From Corynebacterium lowii (GTDB taxonomy: Bacteria; Actinomycetota; Actinomycetes; Mycobacteriales; Mycobacteriaceae), in assembly GCF_001412085.1 (NCBI RefSeq), contig NZ_LKEV01000003.1, forward strand, positions 124,001-188,000: 64,000 nucleotides of DNA, written 5' to 3'. Under the pieces are notes generated by a model. The model was given only the letters and a program-made list of their open reading frames with translations. It was not told where the DNA came from and did not search any database. The position numbers were made by a program, and so were the translations under genes. Below are positions 1-9,178 of the stretch, one piece after another. The number at the start of each line of letters is the position of its first letter. The stretch's first letter is position 1.

Positions 1-477
1 CTGTGGATCGTGGAGAACTCCAAGGGGGAGCAACTGCGCATCACCATCGAGAAGATTCATCACGAGGCCGCCTTTGAGCTGGGGGAGGACCCCGGCTTGG
101 TCAAGGATGGAGTGGAGGCGCACCTCCAGGAACTCCTCGCCGAGCACATTAATACCTTGGGGGAGGGGTATAGCCTGATTCGCCGTGAATATCCCACGGC
201 CATTGGCCCGGTGGATATTCTGTGCTGCGATGAATCCCAAGCCACCGTGGCGGTGGAGATCAAACGGCGCGGCGGCATTGACGGCGTGGAGCAGCTAAGC
301 CGCTACCTGGAATTGCTCAATCGTGATTCCCTGCTGGCCCCCGTACGCGGAGTCTTTGCGGCGCAGGAGATCAAGCCCCAGGCCCGAACCCTGGCGGAGG
401 ACCGCGGGATTCGCTGCGTGGTGCTGGATTACCAGGCGCTGCGCGGCATTGAAAGCGATGAATTGCGGCTTTTCTAG
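1..477 (+). CDS. nucS: Endonuclease NucS (EndoMS), 5' end outside window
   Basis: Mismatch-specific endonuclease that replaces MutS/MutL mismatch repair in many actinobacteria by cutting both strands at mismatched bases. The reading frame is open from base 1, so only the C-terminal nuclease part (about 158 residues of a protein normally about 220-235 long) is present. The RecB-like nuclease core is visible as VDILCC, followed 14 residues after its Asp by VEIKRRGG. This D-x13-E-x-K spacing is the one known for NucS catalytic residues. The protein ends in ELRLF, which fits the C-terminal sliding-clamp-binding tail described for this family. An internal GTG at position 10 is unlikely to be the true start because the family N-terminal domain would be missing. 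Confidence 0.93.
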   Translation: MWIVENSKGEQLRITIEKIHHEAAFELGEDPGLVKDGVEAHLQELLAEHINTLGEGYSLIRREYPTAIGPVDILCCDESQATVAVEIKRRGGIDGVEQLSRYLELLNRDSLLAPVRGVFAAQEIKPQARTLAEDRGIRCVVLDYQALRGIESDELRLF

Positions 478-560
478 TGCCTAGACGACGCCGCCCCGAA
501 CACCGCAGCTCCCACCGCCCGCTGGGTGGGATATGGGAGACGCGAGCCGAGGGTGGTTAC

Positions 561-725
561 ATGGTGCGCACTATTACGGCGGAGCGGGCCTTGAAGGAAT
601 ATCGCTGCCCAGGGTGCCACCAGGTGATTCCCGTGAGGACGGCGCACGTGGTGGCCTGGCGGGAGGACGAGGGAGCGCAGGAACGCCGCCACTGGCATCG
701 CTCTTGCTTTGCGCGCTTCCGCTGA
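561..725 (+). CDS. Small zinc-ribbon-like conserved protein
   Basis: Encodes about 54 residues. The ATG at 561 follows a GAGGGTGG ribosome-binding sequence; a longer reading from a GTG at 477 adds an arginine-rich stretch with no apparent function and overlaps the nucS stop, so 561 is preferred. The protein has a CPGC knuckle near residue 14 and a distal HWHRSC motif, which together could bind one zinc ion. It lies directly after nucS and points the same way, so co-transcription is likely. Short proteins of this kind are common in actinobacteria but I do not recognise an established function. Confidence 0.7.
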   Translation: MVRTITAERALKEYRCPGCHQVIPVRTAHVVAWREDEGAQERRHWHRSCFARFR

Positions 726-800
726 CTGGTTAATGCTGAGCCTGAGGCGGGCGTGAGAGGTGCGGGAGGCGGGGCGTCGATAAGCGGTAGAGTGGGCCGC

Positions 801-1052
801 ATGATCGTAGCCTTTTCTGTGGCTCCCACGCAGACCCCCGGACGAGATGCCGAGATGGCCGATGCGGTGGCGGAGGCCGTGCGGGTGGTGCGGGCCTCGG
901 GGTTGCCCAATGAAACCAATGCCATGTTCACCCTGGTTGAGGGGGAATGGGATGAGGTGATGGCGGTGGTTAAGGAGGCCACGGATGCGGTGCTGCGGGT
1001 TTCTCCCAGGGTGTCTCTGGTGTTGAAGGCCGATATTACGCCCTGGTCATAG
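801..1052 (+). CDS. MTH1187/YkoF-family (thiamine-binding-like) protein
   Basis: About 83 residues resembling the MTH1187 family: a small ferredoxin-like alpha/beta fold starting MIVAFSVAPT and containing an ETNAMFTLVEGEWDEV stretch. The Asn-Ala-Met-x-Thr segment after the first helix is typical. Some members bind thiamine-like ligands, but ligand and role here are unproven. The ATG at 801 is chosen over an upstream GTG-type start at 753, because the family begins just before the first beta strand and the extra residues are glycine-rich. Confidence 0.75.
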   Translation: MIVAFSVAPTQTPGRDAEMADAVAEAVRVVRASGLPNETNAMFTLVEGEWDEVMAVVKEATDAVLRVSPRVSLVLKADITPWS

Positions 1053-1110
1053 CAATCAGATCACGGGCCAGGTGCAATCCGTGGAGAAGAGATTGAAAGG
1101 AGAGGGCTAA

Positions 1111-2016
1111 ATGACGGCTCCCGATAGATTTATGTATGGCGCGGTGGACCTCAGTCAGGTCAAGACCCAGGCGGAGGCCCGCGATACCCCGGCGGGTGAG
1201 ATTCCGGCGCTCGCCGAGATTACCGCCGCCAATCTAGAAGCTGCGGTGCTGCACCGATCCACCCAGGTTCCCGTGGTGGTGCTCGTGGGCACCCCGCGCA
1301 GCCCGGATTCGGAGCAGTTGAAGGCGGATTTAGAGGCCTTGGCTCAGCAGTCCCAACGGGCCTTCCTGGTGGGATATGTGGATGCTGACCGCGCCCCGGA
1401 GGTAGCTCAGGCCTTTGGTATTCAGGGGTTGCCCACCGTGGTGGCGGTGGCTGCCGGCAGGCCCATTACCTCCTTTGAGGGCGGGCAGCCCTTTGAGGCG
1501 CTCAAGCAATGGACCGACGCCCTGGTGGCGCAAGTGGGTGGACAGCTCAGCGGGCTTTCCTCGGAGATCGAAGGGGAGGCACCAGAGCAGGGGGAGATGA
1601 GCGAACTCGATTACGCCATCGCTGTAGCCGCGCAGGGCCAGTGGGAGCAGGCCGAGCAGATTTTTGCGGCGCTGGCTCAGGGGGGTGCGCAGGGCGGCGT
1701 GAAGGGTACCCAGAGCGCGCAACCTCAAAAAGCGCAGGGTAGCCAGGCCTCCCGCGCCGCCGCCTACCGTGACCTCATCGCAAGGGTACGGGCGGCGAGC
1801 GAGAAGGAAGGACAAGAGCAAGACGCCCTGGCTCGGGCGGACCAGAAAGCCCTGGCGGGCCATGCTGAGGAAGCCTTTGATCTGTTGTTATCCCTACTGA
1901 GCACGGAGCGTAAGGAAGAAGCCAAGGCTCGTTTGCTGGAACTCTTTGGCCTCTTTGAACCGGCCGATGGCGCGGTGGCCGCCGCACGCACGCGCTTGGC
2001 CAGCGCTCTGTTTTAG
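1111..2016 (+). CDS. Thioredoxin-like, TPR-type protein (YbbN/CnoX-like)
   Basis: A 301-residue cytoplasmic protein. Residues about 35-140 read as a thioredoxin fold (AAVLHRSTQVPVVVLVG, then VDADRAPEVAQAFGIQGLPTVVAV with the conserved cis-proline). The region where thioredoxins have CxxC reads GTPRSPDS, so both redox cysteines are missing. Residues about 165-300 are alpha-helical and TPR-like, with a glutamine/alanine/glycine-rich linker near 190-215. Domain order and length match YbbN/CnoX-type chaperone holdases, in which the CxxC is also often degenerate. The start follows a strong AAGGAGAGG ribosome-binding site. Chaperone function is inferred from the family. Confidence 0.83.
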   Translation: MTAPDRFMYGAVDLSQVKTQAEARDTPAGEIPALAEITAANLEAAVLHRSTQVPVVVLVGTPRSPDSEQLKADLEALAQQSQRAFLVGYVDADRAPEVAQAFGIQGLPTVVAVAAGRPITSFEGGQPFEALKQWTDALVAQVGGQLSGLSSEIEGEAPEQGEMSELDYAIAVAAQGQWEQAEQIFAALAQGGAQGGVKGTQSAQPQKAQGSQASRAAAYRDLIARVRAASEKEGQEQDALARADQKALAGHAEEAFDLLLSLLSTERKEEAKARLLELFGLFEPADGAVAAARTRLASALF

Positions 2017-2243
2017 CTTCTGTTTCCCTGTCCCTCGGGCTCCTCTGCCGCCCCACGCCCCGCCTGCCCCCAGCGGGGTGGGGCAGGCAGGGCGTGTGCC
2101 AGAGGAAAACGCCCTGCGGAACCAAATACGCGGGAACCAGATGTACGCGGCCAATGTGCGGTGTCAGCCTGGCAGCACTAACCTCATCGACCCCGCAGCA
2201 CCAACCATGTGCGACCACCCTCGCCACCCCAACCTGTGCCACA
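2017..2243. other. Intergenic region with a large GC-rich hairpin
   Basis: No convincing gene. Bases 2054-2096 form a long interrupted hairpin: CACGCCC (2054-2060) pairs with GGGCGTG (2090-2096), and CCTGCCCC (2063-2070) pairs with GGGGCAGG (2080-2087). No T-run follows, so it is not a classical intrinsic terminator, though it could still end or attenuate transcription from the upstream gene. The rest presumably holds the promoter of the ABC ATPase gene, but no -10 box stands out. Confidence 0.5.
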
Positions 2244-3077
2244 ATGGTCACTGTGAATGAGCAACGCGAGGACTTGTTGATTGATTTCCAGGATGTCTCC
2301 GTTATCCGGGGCGGCACCGCGATTCTTAGTTCGGTGACCTGGCAGGTGGAGCTGGGCCAGCGTTGGGTGATCGTGGGTCCCAATGGTGCGGGGAAAACCA
2401 CCCTCGTCAATATCGCCTCTGCGAGCGACTATCCCTCCCAGGGGCAGGTGAGTATTTTAGGCGAGCGCCTGGGGCGCACCGATGTGCGCGATCTGCGCGC
2501 AGCCATCGGTATTTCCTCCTCGGCGCTCGCCCACCGTATTCCCGATGATGAACTCGTGGGGGACTTGGTGGTCTCCGCCGGTTATGCCGTTTTGGGCCGG
2601 TGGCGTGAGCGCTACGATGAGCAGGACTTTGAGCGCGCCCACGACATCCTGGAACAGGTGGGCGGTATGCACCTCATTGAGCGCCGCTGGGGTACGCTCT
2701 CGGAGGGGGAGCGCAAGCGCGTGCTGCTGGCGCGGGCTTTGATGATTGATCCCGAGATCCTGATTTTGGATGAACCCACGGCGGCAATGGACCTAGGGGG
2801 CCGGGAAGATCTGGTGGCCCACCTCAGCGAGCTGGCGGAGAATCCCGATTCCCCCGCTACGGTGATGATTACACACCACGTGGAGGAGATTCCGCAGGGC
2901 TTTACCCATGCGCTTTTGCTCGATGAAGGAAAAGTTGTGGCGCAGGGGCCGATTGATGAGGTGCTTACCAGCGCCAACCTCACCACCACTTTCCACCAAT
3001 CCATCGAGCTCACGGAGCTGGAGGGGCGCTACTTTGCCCGGCGTATTCGCCGGGGTGGCTCCCACCGGTACGCTTAA
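2244..3077 (+). CDS. ABC transporter ATP-binding protein
   Basis: A single nucleotide-binding domain of about 277 residues. Visible motifs are Walker A GPNGAGKTTL, signature LSEGERKRVLLARAL, Walker B ILILDEPTAAMD and the switch histidine in MITHH. No transmembrane partner is encoded nearby. The sequence resembles the stand-alone YlmA/ModF-like actinobacterial ATPases, so the substrate or role is unknown. The ATG at 2244 gives the normal N-terminus; the longer upstream reading runs through the hairpin region and is proline/cysteine-rich without family similarity. Confidence 0.88.
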   Translation: MVTVNEQREDLLIDFQDVSVIRGGTAILSSVTWQVELGQRWVIVGPNGAGKTTLVNIASASDYPSQGQVSILGERLGRTDVRDLRAAIGISSSALAHRIPDDELVGDLVVSAGYAVLGRWRERYDEQDFERAHDILEQVGGMHLIERRWGTLSEGERKRVLLARALMIDPEILILDEPTAAMDLGGREDLVAHLSELAENPDSPATVMITHHVEEIPQGFTHALLLDEGKVVAQGPIDEVLTSANLTTTFHQSIELTELEGRYFARRIRRGGSHRYA

Positions 3078-3093
3078 GGCGCGGAAAAACATA

Positions 3094-3099
3094 TAAGAT
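3094..3099 (+). promoter_or_regulatory. -10 box of leaderless NUDIX gene
   Basis: TAAGAT lies eight bases before the ATG at 3108, and no ribosome-binding sequence is present. Transcription would therefore start at or next to the start codon, as for leaderless mRNAs. Confidence 0.55.
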
Positions 3100-3107
3100 A
3101 AACGGGC

Positions 3108-3875
3108 ATGGAGGAACCCGCTCTGCTTGCCGCCACCGTGCTTTTGGTGCGCGATGGTGCGGAGGGCCTGGAAGTGTGGGTTCAGGAGCGGGTATCCACG
3201 ATGCCGGATTATCCGGGGATGACGGTCTTTCCCGGTGGGCGCGTAGACGATCGAGACGTGGGGGAAGATAGCCAGGTGTGGTCCGGGCGTTCCGTGGGTG
3301 ATACCGCTCAAACCCTAGGCACCACGGATTCTGCCGCTCAGGGGCTTGTTTTCGCCGCGGTGCGTGAGCTTTTTGAGGAGACCGGCACCTTATTGGCCGT
3401 GCACCCCAACGGTGCCACGGTGGGGGACGCCAGCCCTTATCACGAGGATCGCCTGGCCTTGGAGTCTCATCGACTTTCCCTCACCGAGGTGCTTTCCAGT
3501 AATAACCTGCGCGTGCACACGGATCTGTTGCGTCCCTGGGCTCGGTGGATTGGTTCCTCGGAGCAGGGGCGGCGTTTTGATACCTTTTCCTTTCTCGCCG
3601 TGCACCCCGTGGGGCAGGAGGCGGACGATACCTCCTCCGAGGCGGATTCCGCCGGTTGGTTCTCACCCCGCCTTCTCATCGAGGGGTGGCGCCACGGCCT
3701 CGTGCGCTTGGTGATTCCCACCTGGGCGCAGCTCATGCGGCTTTCCCGCTGCGAGACGGTGGAGCAGGCCGTGGCCGAGGCCGAAGCCTCCGATATGACC
3801 CCGGTGCACGGAGCGCCCCGGCACGATCCGCGTTACCGCGAGTTCTACACCACTACCTTTCACGAGCGAATCTAA
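3108..3875 (+). CDS. NUDIX hydrolase
   Basis: A 255-residue protein with a NUDIX signature split by an insertion. FPGGRVDDRD (about residue 43) comes first, then after a 30-residue insert the metal-binding helix RELFEETGTLL (about residues 86-96). The insert and total length resemble the large RNPP/NUDT19-like actinobacterial proteins, which may act on CoA derivatives. The substrate cannot be told from sequence. It is followed four bases later by the methyltransferase gene, suggesting co-transcription. Its own start appears leaderless. Confidence 0.85.
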   Translation: MEEPALLAATVLLVRDGAEGLEVWVQERVSTMPDYPGMTVFPGGRVDDRDVGEDSQVWSGRSVGDTAQTLGTTDSAAQGLVFAAVRELFEETGTLLAVHPNGATVGDASPYHEDRLALESHRLSLTEVLSSNNLRVHTDLLRPWARWIGSSEQGRRFDTFSFLAVHPVGQEADDTSSEADSAGWFSPRLLIEGWRHGLVRLVIPTWAQLMRLSRCETVEQAVAEAEASDMTPVHGAPRHDPRYREFYTTTFHERI

Positions 3876-3878
3876 CTC

Positions 3879-5018
3879 ATGCCTTTTAGCCCCTCCGAAG
3901 TGGATTTTCTTCACCAGCACCGCACCCAAATCGAGGCTCTTTCCAGAACCGTGGGGCTGACCAAGGCCACCGCGCTAAGCGACGCCCAGCGCGCCCGCCA
4001 GGAACTAGGGGAGGCGGGCCGCGCGGCGCTGGAACTTCTCCACGCTCGCCGCGCCGGGGCCGAGAAGTTCCCGGATACCTGGTTGGCCGATCACGATGCG
4101 GCCCAGCAGGCCACCCCGGTTGCGGTGGCGCGGGAGCGGGCCCGCAGGCTGGCCCGCCACGGGAGTATCGTGCACGACGTCACCTGCTCGATTGGCACCG
4201 AGGGGCGTGCTTTCCAAGAGGCCGGCCTGGGATATATTGGCTCCGATCTCGACCCCGCGCGCGTGCGCATGGCGGCCTATAACCTTCCCGATGCGCTCCT
4301 GATGCGGGCCGATGCGCTGGTCCCGAGCAGTAGCGCGGAGATCATCGTGGCCGATCCCGCACGGCGCTCAGGGGGGCGTCGGATTAGCGACCCTGCGAAG
4401 TTGATTCCCCCGCTGCCGGAGGTGATGGAGGCCTACGCCGGGCGGCAGGTGGCCGTGAAGTGCGCGCCGGGAATTGATTATTCCGAGTGGCCTGGGCTGG
4501 TGAGCGTGTCCGGCGTGGCGGGGGCGGTCAAGGAGGCCTGCCTGTACAGTCCTGGCCTGGCCGAGGGATTGCGTCGCGAGGCGGTGATGGTGCGCCCGGA
4601 GGGGATAGATCGCCTTGACGATACCGCTCCCGAGGATACGGGGGTGGGGGCGCCGGGGCGCTACATTATTGACCCCGATGGGGCGGTGGTGCGCGCCGGG
4701 TTGGTGCGCCAGTATGCGGCCCGGGAGGGCCTGTGGATGCTCGACGAGCGCATCGCTTATCTGACCGGTGAGCGCCTTCCGGAGGGCCGCAGCGGATTTA
4801 CTTTCATTGAATCGGTACCGCTCAAACAGGCGCGGACGGCGCTGAAAAAACACGATGCGGGCACCGTGGAGATTCTGGTTCGCGGGCTGGATGTGGACCC
4901 GGACGTGCTGCGCAAGCAATGGAAACTGAAGGGGAACACGGCGCTGGCGGTGGTGTGCACGCGGATAGGGCGGCAGGGCGTGGCGCTGATCTGCGGCCCG
5001 CGGGTGAGTGAGGGTTGA
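3879..5018 (+). CDS. SAM-dependent methyltransferase with THUMP-like domain
   Basis: A 379-residue protein with a class I methyltransferase core: VHDVTCSIGTEGRAF (glycine motif, about residues 90-105), YIGSDLDPARVRMA (acidic ribose-binding residue) and the catalytic-loop-like IIVADPARRSGGRR (about 155). The C-terminal 70 residues match the THUMP-like domain often appended to these actinobacterial enzymes. RNA is the likely substrate but no specific nucleotide can be assigned. The start codon follows the NUDIX stop by three bases. Confidence 0.83.
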   Translation: MPFSPSEVDFLHQHRTQIEALSRTVGLTKATALSDAQRARQELGEAGRAALELLHARRAGAEKFPDTWLADHDAAQQATPVAVARERARRLARHGSIVHDVTCSIGTEGRAFQEAGLGYIGSDLDPARVRMAAYNLPDALLMRADALVPSSSAEIIVADPARRSGGRRISDPAKLIPPLPEVMEAYAGRQVAVKCAPGIDYSEWPGLVSVSGVAGAVKEACLYSPGLAEGLRREAVMVRPEGIDRLDDTAPEDTGVGAPGRYIIDPDGAVVRAGLVRQYAAREGLWMLDERIAYLTGERLPEGRSGFTFIESVPLKQARTALKKHDAGTVEILVRGLDVDPDVLRKQWKLKGNTALAVVCTRIGRQGVALICGPRVSEG

Positions 5019-5067
5019 CTACACTGGCAAGACGTCAAAAGCGAAGAGAAGAGAAAGGGGAAACGCC

Positions 5068-5856
5068 GTGCCCGCAATTGTGGTGCTGGTAAAGAGCGTG
5101 CCGGATACGTGGTCCACCAAGGCCCTGGAGCCGGATTACACCATTGATCGCGTGAACGTGGATACCGTGATTGATGAGATTAATGAGTACGCCGTGGAGC
5201 AGGCGCTGCGCCTGCGCGAGGCGAACCCGGAGGCCGGATACCGGGTGATTGCCCTGTCCGTGGGGCCGCAGTCCGCCGATGCCGCGCTGCGCAAGGCCAT
5301 CGCTATGGGCGCGGACGACGCCGTGCACGTGGTGGACGAGGCTCTGGCGGGCTCTGACGTGCTGGGTACCACCTGGGCTCTCACCAATGCGATTAACACG
5401 GTGGAGGACGTGGCCTTGATCGTGGCTGGCGACGCCTCCTCGGACGGCGCGACGGGGGCGCTGCCGGGAATCTTGGCCGAATACCGCCAGGTTCCGGCCT
5501 TAACGTACCTGCGCGAGGCGCGCGTGGAGGGGGACGCCGTGGTAGGCGTGCGCGAGGATCACCGGGGCACCTGGGAATTGCGGGCCTCGCTTCCGGCGGT
5601 GATCTCCGTGACGGACAAGGCCGATAAGCCGCGCTTTGCCAACTTCAAGGGGATCATGGCGGCTAAGAAGCACGAGATTACGGTGTACAACCTGGCCCAG
5701 ATCGGCGTGGCCCCGGAGCAGGTGGGTCTGGCCCATTCCGCCACCGTGGTGACGGGTGCGGCGCAGCGTCCGCCCAGGGAGGCGGGCCGCACCGTGCGTG
5801 GGGACAATGCCGCCGCCGAGGTGGCGCAGTTCCTGGCCGAAGAGAACCTGCTCTAA
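5068..5856 (+). CDS. etfB: Electron transfer flavoprotein beta subunit
   Basis: Small subunit of the FAD/AMP-containing electron transfer flavoprotein, which takes electrons from acyl-CoA and other dehydrogenases. The 262-residue product begins MPAIVVLVKSVPDTW and contains the family segment DRVNVDTVIDEINEYAVEQALRL and the nucleotide-binding region VGPQSADAALRKAIAMGADDAVHV. The GTG at 5068, preceded by GAGAAAGGGG, is chosen over an in-frame start at 5008 that overlaps the previous gene. etfA follows after 27 bases with its own AAGGAG. Confidence 0.93.
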   Translation: MPAIVVLVKSVPDTWSTKALEPDYTIDRVNVDTVIDEINEYAVEQALRLREANPEAGYRVIALSVGPQSADAALRKAIAMGADDAVHVVDEALAGSDVLGTTWALTNAINTVEDVALIVAGDASSDGATGALPGILAEYRQVPALTYLREARVEGDAVVGVREDHRGTWELRASLPAVISVTDKADKPRFANFKGIMAAKKHEITVYNLAQIGVAPEQVGLAHSATVVTGAAQRPPREAGRTVRGDNAAAEVAQFLAEENLL

Positions 5857-5883
5857 CTCGACCGAGAATCAAGGAGAATCATC

Positions 5884-6819
5884 ATGACGAATGCCTATGT
5901 TTTGGTTGAGCACCACGGATCGGCTTTGGATCCGGTGACCGCCGAGCTCATCACCGCCGCCCGCGTTTTCGGTGAGGTCACCGCCGTGTTGGTGGGCGGT
6001 GAGTCCGAGGCCCTGGTTCCCGCCTTGGCGGAGGCCGGTGCGCAGACCGTGGCGGTGGCCCCGGCCGCTCCCGAGCGCCTGCTGCTGGCCGAGGTGGAGG
6101 CCGTGCAGACCCTGGCGGCTGCCGCCCCCGCTCCGATCGTGCTGGCGGCCAACCTCTCCGGTAACGAGATCGGCGGGCGCCTGGCCGCTCGCCTGGCCGC
6201 CGGTTTGCTGCGCGATGTGGTGGGCATTAACGCCGATGGCACCGCCAGCCAGTCCATCTTTGGCGATACCGTGCAGGTCAGCTCCGCAGTGGGCGGAAAC
6301 AGCCCGGTGTACACCCTGCGCCCCGGTGCCGTGGAGGCGGTGCCGCAGGCCGCGGCGGGTACCGTGACCACTCTGCCCGCCTCGCAGGCGGGAGCCACCG
6401 ATGTGGAGGTGACCTCCTTTAGCCCGGCGCAGCGCGGCGACCGCCCGGAACTTACCCAGGCCAAGATCGTGGTGGCGGGTGGCCGCGGCGTGGGCGATCA
6501 GTTCCCCGAGATCGTGGAACGCCTTGCCGACGCCCTCGGCTGTGCCGTGGGTGCCACCCGCGATGCGGTGGACCTGGGCCATTACGAGGCGCAGTACCAG
6601 ATCGGGCAGACCGGTGTGACGGTGGCTCCCGATCTTTATATCGGCCTGGGTATTTCCGGCGCCATCCAGCACCTCTCCGGCATGCAGACCGCCAAGAAGA
6701 TCGTGGTGGTCAATAACGACGAGGACGCGCCGATCTTCCAGATCGCGGACCTCGGCGTGGTGGGAGACCTCTTCGAGGTGGTGCCCCAGCTCATCGAGGA
6801 GATTACCCGGCGCCGATGA
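5884..6819 (+). CDS. etfA: Electron transfer flavoprotein alpha subunit
   Basis: Large ETF subunit carrying FAD. The 311-residue product has the N-terminal AMP-fold region (residues 1-180) and the C-terminal FAD domain, with VVAGGRGVG (about 198), [27 protein letters not shown] (about 258) and [19 protein letters not shown] near the end. It forms an operon with etfB upstream. Its stop codon overlaps the start of the cysteine desulfurase gene (ATGA), so all three genes are probably translated from one message. Confidence 0.94.
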   Translation: MTNAYVLVEHHGSALDPVTAELITAARVFGEVTAVLVGGESEALVPALAEAGAQTVAVAPAAPERLLLAEVEAVQTLAAAAPAPIVLAANLSGNEIGGRLAARLAAGLLRDVVGINADGTASQSIFGDTVQVSSAVGGNSPVYTLRPGAVEAVPQAAAGTVTTLPASQAGATDVEVTSFSPAQRGDRPELTQAKIVVAGGRGVGDQFPEIVERLADALGCAVGATRDAVDLGHYEAQYQIGQTGVTVAPDLYIGLGISGAIQHLSGMQTAKKIVVVNNDEDAPIFQIADLGVVGDLFEVVPQLIEEITRRR

Positions 6820-7940
6820 GCCATTACTTCGATTACGCCGCCACCAGCCCTATGCGGCAGGTGGCGGTGGAGGCGTGGGTAGAGCACGCGGCGGCGCTCA
6901 ATCCCGGCGGTCAATACGGCTCGGGGCGGGCGGCGCGCGGGGTACTCGATAGCGCGAGGGAAGAGATTGCGCGGCTCCTGGGGGCCGATCCGGTGGAGGT
7001 GATCTTCACGGGCTCGGGCACGGAGGCCGATAACATCGCGGTGCAGGGGCTCTACCGGGCTAGTTCCTCGAATCGCGTGCTGTGTAGCACCGTGGAACAC
7101 CCCGCCGTGCGGGAGACGGTGCGCCACCTGGAAGGCCAGGGCGCCGAGGTGGAATGGCTCCCGGTATCCGAGAGTGGGCACCTGCGTGATTTAAGCGCCC
7201 TGGATACCCCGGCTGCGGTGGCTACCTGCATGTACGCCAATAATGAGACCGGTGCTATCCAACCCATCGGCCAGCTCATAAAGAGGGCGAGCGCGGTGGG
7301 CACCCCGGTGCATATCGACGCCGTTCAGGCCCTGGGGCGCTGCGAGATCAACTTCCATGAACTCGGGGCCACCACCCTGGCGGGGAGCGCGCATAAGTTT
7401 GGCGGACCCAGAGGAATCGGCGTGCTGCTGGCGCGCCGCTCCCCGGCCCCCCAGGCGCTGCTCTTTGGCGGCGGCCAGGAGCGCGGTATCCGCCCGGGCA
7501 CCAATGATGTGGCGGCCGCGGCCGCTACAGCGGCGGCCCTGCGCGAGGCCCTGGCCCAGCGCGCGGAAGAGGAAACGCGCCTGCGCGCGCTGCGCGAGGA
7601 TTTACAGCGGCGCGTGATAAGCGAAATCGAGGACGTGCGGGTCAATACCGCCGAGCCGAGCCTGCCCGGATACCTGAGCCTTTCTTTCCCCGGAGCAGAA
7701 GGCGATAGCCTCATCATGCTCTTGGATTCCCTGGGTATTGAGGCAGCCACCGGCTCGGCCTGCCACAGCGGGGTGAATCGGGCCTCGGAGGTGCTTTTGG
7801 CGATGGGGGTCCCAGAACACGAGGCGCGAGGAACCGTGCGGTTGAGCATGGGCAGCGCCACCACCGCCGAGGACGTGGCATACGTGGCGGCCCAATTGCC
7901 GGAGGTGGTGCGCCGGGCGCGCCTGGCCGGTATGGCCTAG
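6816..7940 (+). CDS. Cysteine desulfurase (NifS/IscS-like)
   Basis: PLP enzyme that removes sulfur from cysteine for Fe-S clusters or tRNA thiolation. The 374-residue product shows the cofactor lysine in [13 protein letters not shown] (about residue 193), the substrate-binding region TGSGTEADN near 68, and the sulfur-accepting cysteine in ATGSACHSG (about 312), preceded by the typical short loop. It overlaps etfA by four bases. mnmA, a typical sulfur acceptor, lies 6.6 kb downstream on the same strand, an arrangement also seen in other corynebacteria. Whether it supplies Fe-S clusters, MnmA or both is not decided by the sequence. Confidence 0.92.
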   Translation: MSHYFDYAATSPMRQVAVEAWVEHAAALNPGGQYGSGRAARGVLDSAREEIARLLGADPVEVIFTGSGTEADNIAVQGLYRASSSNRVLCSTVEHPAVRETVRHLEGQGAEVEWLPVSESGHLRDLSALDTPAAVATCMYANNETGAIQPIGQLIKRASAVGTPVHIDAVQALGRCEINFHELGATTLAGSAHKFGGPRGIGVLLARRSPAPQALLFGGGQERGIRPGTNDVAAAAATAAALREALAQRAEEETRLRALREDLQRRVISEIEDVRVNTAEPSLPGYLSLSFPGAEGDSLIMLLDSLGIEAATGSACHSGVNRASEVLLAMGVPEHEARGTVRLSMGSATTAEDVAYVAAQLPEVVRRARLAGMA

Positions 7941-7987
7941 CGCGCCAGTGCTGAGAAGGGGCGGTAACAGGAGTAGAACAAGATTCT

Positions 7988-9178
7988 ATGAATTGGTTGT
8001 GGTCCCTTTCGCTCACCGATACCACGGCGCAGGCGGTCATCGCGCTTAGTTGGTTGGGCGGGGTGCTTGTGGCGGCGTGGGGGAGGTATCGCCTGCGGAT
8101 AGCGGGGGCGTCGATAGCCCTCACGGTGATGGTGTGGCTGGTGCTAGAGGTGTGGTGGCGGCCTTTCCCGGATCGGGTGGATTGGCATATTTATGTGGCG
8201 GGCGCGGGGGTGATTTTTAGTCTGTTGTGCCTGCTATGGCAGCGCCGCCCCCTCGTAATCATTTCTGTGGTGCTAACTATTTTTGGTACCGTTGGCGTAT
8301 TTAATCTCGCCTTCCAGGAGTATCCCACGGTGCGTTCTTTTGATCCCCAGCCGGTAGCGGTGCCCATGACCTATGAGGAGTTTCAGGCGAGTCACCAGGC
8401 TCCGGAATTAGAGGGGCGGGAGGCAGGTGCCCTGGTGACGGTGGATCTTCCCGGAACGGGTTTCCATCCGCGCCCCGCCGTGGCCTATGTGCCGCCGGCC
8501 TATTGGCGCGGAGAAACCCTCCCGGTGATGGTGCTCATGGCTGGTAATCCCGGCAGCCCGGAGCAGTGGTTCGATAACGGTGAGGCCTCGGCCACCGCCG
8601 ACGCCTATCAGACCACTCATGGGGGAGTTTCACCCATCGTCGTGAGCGTGGACGCCACGGGTTCTTTTACCGGCAATCCGGTGTGCGTGGACGGCCCGGA
8701 ACAGAAGGTGATGACGTATCTCACCCAGGACGTTCCCGCCGAGATTCGCGGGCATTTTCGGGTGATGGAGGATCAATCGAAGTGGGTTATCGGCGGCTTG
8801 AGTTATGGCGGAACCTGCGCGCTTCAGGTGATAACCACCCATCCGCAGGCCTATGGCACTTTCCTCGATTTCTCTGGCCAGGCCGAACCCACCGTGGGCG
8901 ACCATGAAGAGACCGTGGAGCGCTTCTTTGGCGGGGATGAGGCGGCCTTCGCCGCTAATAATCCGGCCGATCTATTAGCGCAGCGGCAGTATCCCGGTAT
9001 TCGGGGCCGCTTTGTGGCCGGCGAGGGCGATACGGAATCCGTTGAGGCTCTTGACCACCTCAACGATCTCGCTCGCGCCGCGGGCATGGATACGCAGATG
9101 TTAACTGTTCCGGGCGGACACTCCTTTGAGGTGTGGCGCGTGGCATTGGAGGAGACCTTCGAGTGGGCAGTGCAATGA
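7988..9178 (+). CDS. Membrane-anchored alpha/beta hydrolase (esterase)
   Basis: A 396-residue protein. The first 110 residues contain about four hydrophobic helices (for example LSWLGGVLVAAWGRY and VIFSLLCLLWQRRPLVIISVV). The rest is an extracellular-type esterase domain with nucleophile GGLSYGGTCAL, acid VAGEGDTES and base VPGGHSFEVW, resembling the D-esterase/mycolyltransferase fold. Its stop overlaps the start of the MprF-like synthase by four bases (ATGA), so the two are translationally coupled. Known pairs of aminoacyl-lipid synthase and hydrolase suggest it removes the amino acid from the lipid the neighbour makes; this is inference from context. Confidence 0.85.
   Translation: MNWLWSLSLTDTTAQAVIALSWLGGVLVAAWGRYRLRIAGASIALTVMVWLVLEVWWRPFPDRVDWHIYVAGAGVIFSLLCLLWQRRPLVIISVVLTIFGTVGVFNLAFQEYPTVRSFDPQPVAVPMTYEEFQASHQAPELEGREAGALVTVDLPGTGFHPRPAVAYVPPAYWRGETLPVMVLMAGNPGSPEQWFDNGEASATADAYQTTHGGVSPIVVSVDATGSFTGNPVCVDGPEQKVMTYLTQDVPAEIRGHFRVMEDQSKWVIGGLSYGGTCALQVITTHPQAYGTFLDFSGQAEPTVGDHEETVERFFGGDEAAFAANNPADLLAQRQYPGIRGRFVAGEGDTESVEALDHLNDLARAAGMDTQMLTVPGGHSFEVWRVALEETFEWAVQ

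Noticed and set aside
2054..2096. Classical intrinsic terminator after the thioredoxin-like gene
   Set aside because: Strong stem but no T-run on either strand; kept only as a hairpin of unknown function.
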